Assembly (NCBI GenBank): GCA_025716815.1
Contig: JAIXMN010000021.1
Location: 682,001 to 746,000, forward strand
Reading direction: 5' to 3'
Length of the DNA: 64,000 bases
Source of the DNA: Dichotomocladium elegans
Taxonomy: Eukaryota; Mucoromycota; Mucoromycetes; Mucorales; Lichtheimiaceae
Within the stretch, counting starts at the first letter, position 1; the number at the start of each line of letters is the position of its first letter. The translations under genes were made by a program, and so were the position numbers. This document shows, one piece after another, positions 61,581-64,000 of the stretch. Below the pieces are notes generated by a model. It did not search any database. It worked only from the letters and a program-made list of their open reading frames with translations, and had not been told where the DNA came from.

Positions 61581-62473
61581 CGGGCTGATTCACACGAAAC
61601 CTTTTCAAGTATTGTACATATTCAGCTCGAAACGAATTGATGTTGTGTTGGTCAGTGAATGCCGCATCGCTATGCTTGGATTCTTTGTTTCTTTTTTGCT
61701 CAGGGTTGCGATTTCCAAGAGACGCCACGACAGTGTTGTGTGTGTGGAGGTTGGGGGGTGGAAGCAAAACAGAGTTGAAGAGAATACACATTTTGTTACC
61801 AACGCCATTGTTCGTATGCCACAGAAGGTCAGTTATGTTGAATGTGTATTGGGGTTATTCACCCATCACCATCTCCTCTTTGTGACGAGGTTGCGGAGAA
61901 GTGCAGTGGTCATTTGCTGCCAATAGTGACGAGGGATGCTTACCGGCGATAACAAAAAAAGGCGTCTACACAGCATGGTACACCCCCCCACCTCTGGAGT
62001 ATGCCGGTGGGTGTGTATGCATCATGAAATGCGCAGCATTCTTGGATACGCCAATGAATGTGCTACAGCATTAACATGTTGCACCGAGACCAGATTTACA
62101 GGTCTGCGTGCCGGGACACTTGTATGTAAACATGTCAAAGCACACTTCGGTACTAGGATCCGAGAAAGTTATCTTCAAACCAACTTTTCCCCCACCACCG
62201 CTGCCCCCTCCCACAACTCCTGCTCCTCTCTCGGGAAAAAGTGCGGTTTAGGAGGTCAAAAAAACCCTTCTTCTTTATATATCTGGTTCCTTGTCTCCAC
62301 ACCGAAAAATGGATCCAGCCATTCAAAGTGGATGGGTGAGTGAATGGGGACTGGGGAGAATGAGCCATGGAAAGGTACTTTTGTACTAGCCTTCAGCCTC
62401 TTTCGCCCATCTGTTGACTGAGCCCCTCCGCTACGCTACGTGTCAGTCACCTCCTGGGCTTCAGAGAATTCGG
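61581..62473. other. Spacer between transposase relic and Helitron terminus
   Basis: No gene is supported. A C/T-rich strip at 62185-62235 and scattered short frames give no recognisable protein. Confidence 0.4.
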
Positions 62474-62497
62474 CTAGCTGGGGGGTAAACCCCCCTA
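62474..62497 (-). mobile_element. Candidate Helitron 3' terminus: hairpin plus CTAG
   Basis: The plus strand reads CTAGCTGGGGGGTAAACCCC and continues CCTAG: a six-pair G/C hairpin with a four-base loop, flanked by CTAG on both sides. Helitrons end in CTRR shortly after a hairpin at the 3' end. The helicase gene read on the minus strand places this at the expected 3' side, about 180 bases beyond its stop. The exact boundary is inferred. Confidence 0.45.
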
Positions 62498-62674
62498 GAC
62501 CCCCCGCTGAATCACGTGGAAAAAGCTAGAGATGAATTTCGATTTGAGTCTGTCATGAAAGAATAACAATATACTTTATTGCTGAAAAAAGCATAATGGA
62601 ATGGAGAAAATCATAGAGCATAAGTTAAAGGAGTGTATACATGTATCTGTGCATAAATGACATAATGACGCTAA

Positions 62675-64000
62675 TCATCGGCGTAGCAGGACTTCAGGAT
62701 AGACGACGTTGGGCGTTGTATGGATGTCAGTGCTCCCATCCATAGGAACGGAAATACGCAGGTTGCCTGGGTCCGTGGTGCGCGAGAGAGCTACATATAG
62801 TTGCCCATGAGCAAACACCGGCTCGTGGAGACGAAGACCGACACGTGATAATGTCTGTCCTTGAGCCTTGTGGATGGTCATGGCAAATGCAGGGCGGACT
62901 GGGAATTGGCGGCGGCAGAGAATAAAAGGCAGCTCACCTTCATTGGAAGACAACGGAATCCTCGGAAGAAAGAGCTCTGGGCCATCGTTGCTTTGCGCTA
63001 AGAGCCTGACGCCAACGCAATTGTCCAGAAGCCTTGTGACAAAGAGCTTAGTCCCATTGCAAAGCCCTGCATCTGGGTCGAGGTTGCGCAATAGAACCAG
63101 TGGCATCCCGACTTTGAGCTCCAGACGATGTGGAGGAATACCTGGACAGTCAAGGGAATTGAGGAACTCAGGGGGGAAATCTCCTGTGGCAGCAGCTGGA
63201 TCGTCACCGTCCAGAATGCGGTCATTTGAATTGTAATGTACAGCTTCGCCTGGGAAGATTTCGAATGCCTGATTGATCGCATCCACGTCGGAGTTCTTGG
63301 CGGCAAGGATGGCACCGTCGCGGAACTGATCGGGCTGTGGATTTGCTACGCGAATGTCAGGATAAATAGCAAGGATTAAATCCATGCTATTGTCGGTCCG
63401 AATGAGCCATTCTGAAGGGATCTGAATGCTCTGATCATGCGGTGGTCGGCTGTCACCGACGGCAAGGAGGAAATCAGCAAAGTTAGCAGCTCCAGGGCCA
63501 GCATTTCTTACGCGCATGTTGATTGTCAGTGGGAGGATGCGAACATCCTCCAAAAAGAAGCTGATTGAATTGTCCCAGCGACAATCTCGGAGCGATTTCC
63601 CTTCTTGATAATCGGAAGCAGCTGGCGAAAGTCCCCACCGAACACGACAACCTTACCACCGAAAGGAACACGTTCGCAGGCGGAGTTGCGGGCACCCATG
63701 ATATCCTTGAGCGTCTTATCGACCGCCTCAAAATTGTGCTTGATGCTCATGACGGCCTCATCCCAAATAATTACAGAAGCTTCTTTTATGAGATGGGCAT
63801 GCGAACTTGTGAGGCTGATATAGCAGGTACTATTCTCGTCAGCATTCAATGGGATCTTAAAACGGCTATGCGCGGTCCGACCACCGGGGAGCAGGATGGC
63901 AGCAATTCCAGAAGAAGCAACCGGCAGAGCAATCTGCTGCTGAGAGCGCACGTAACTCAACAAAGCCTTGAAGACCTGGGATTTTCCTGTACCGCCAGGA
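62675..64000 (-). pseudogene. Helitron Pif1-like helicase, C-terminal part, frameshifted and cut by window edge
   Basis: On the minus strand the sequence enters at the Walker A loop (PGGTGKSQVFKALLSYV), continues with the Walker B segment (VIIWDEAVMS) and motif III (VVVFGGDFRQLLPI), and breaks near 63545. There SASFWRMFASSH runs to a stop while the proper continuation EDVRILPLTINMRV lies in the next frame. After that the frame is open to a stop at 62675 and contains motif V/VI sequences AMTIHKAQGQTL and YVALSRTTDPGNLR. Pif1-type SF1B helicases form the C-terminal half of the Helitron RepHel protein; the Rep part would lie beyond the right edge. The break sits at a run of five T, so a one-base deletion or an assembly error could explain it. 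Confidence 0.85.

Overview
The window is nuclear DNA from a filamentous fungus, most likely an early-diverging one (Mucoromycota, perhaps Mucorales; this placement is an inference). Genes are split by short introns of about 40-100 bases with consensus GT-AG (twice GC-AG) borders. The gene set is eukaryotic and fungal: a Zn2Cys6 regulator, ergothioneine synthase Egt1, Mic60, Pat1, Aurora kinase, poly(A) polymerase and a hybrid histidine kinase. Spacers are AT-rich and hold decayed transposons. I rebuilt exon-intron structures by hand from splice consensus, reading-frame phase and protein-family knowledge. No database search was possible.

Layout. 1-0.3 kb: transposon relic. 2.1-12.8 kb: a GT77-type glycosyltransferase, a Sec7-PH ARF exchange factor and a secreted subtilase (all +), then a convergent ASX-homology (DEUBAD-type) protein (-). 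12.8-17.2 kb: gene-poor. 17.2-27.7 kb: HAD hydrolase (+), Pat1 (-), ribosomal protein eS26 (+), Aurora kinase (-), NDUFAF7 (-), with a transposon relic at 25.1-25.8 kb. 28.1-29.3 kb: two more relics. 29.5-39.2 kb: Mic60 (+), Egt1 (-), a Sel1-repeat protein (-), poly(A) polymerase (-). 39.3-40.8 kb: the longest transposon relic. 42-53.1 kb: Zn2Cys6 factor (+), an orphan protein (-), hybrid histidine kinase (-), PHD-JmjC demethylase (+). 53.2-55.7 kb: an anomalous intronless island. 57.7-60.9 kb: bromodomain-ankyrin-bromodomain protein (+). 62.5-64 kb: the 3' part of a Helitron with a frameshifted helicase (-).

Functional themes: mRNA metabolism (Pat1, poly(A) polymerase, eS26), chromatin (ASXH, JmjC, bromodomain), mitochondria (NDUFAF7, Mic60) and signalling (Aurora, histidine kinase, Sec7). 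These are ordinary housekeeping loci and no operon logic is expected. Several pairs converge within 100-220 bases.

The most unusual part is 53.2-55.7 kb. It has a 373-codon uninterrupted reading frame matching no family I recognise, a decayed neighbour with stops and frameshifts, and three copies of a GC-rich core next to TATA-like A/T blocks in the spacers. It looks like foreign, virus- or plasmid-like compact DNA caught in a fungal chromosome; that origin is inference.
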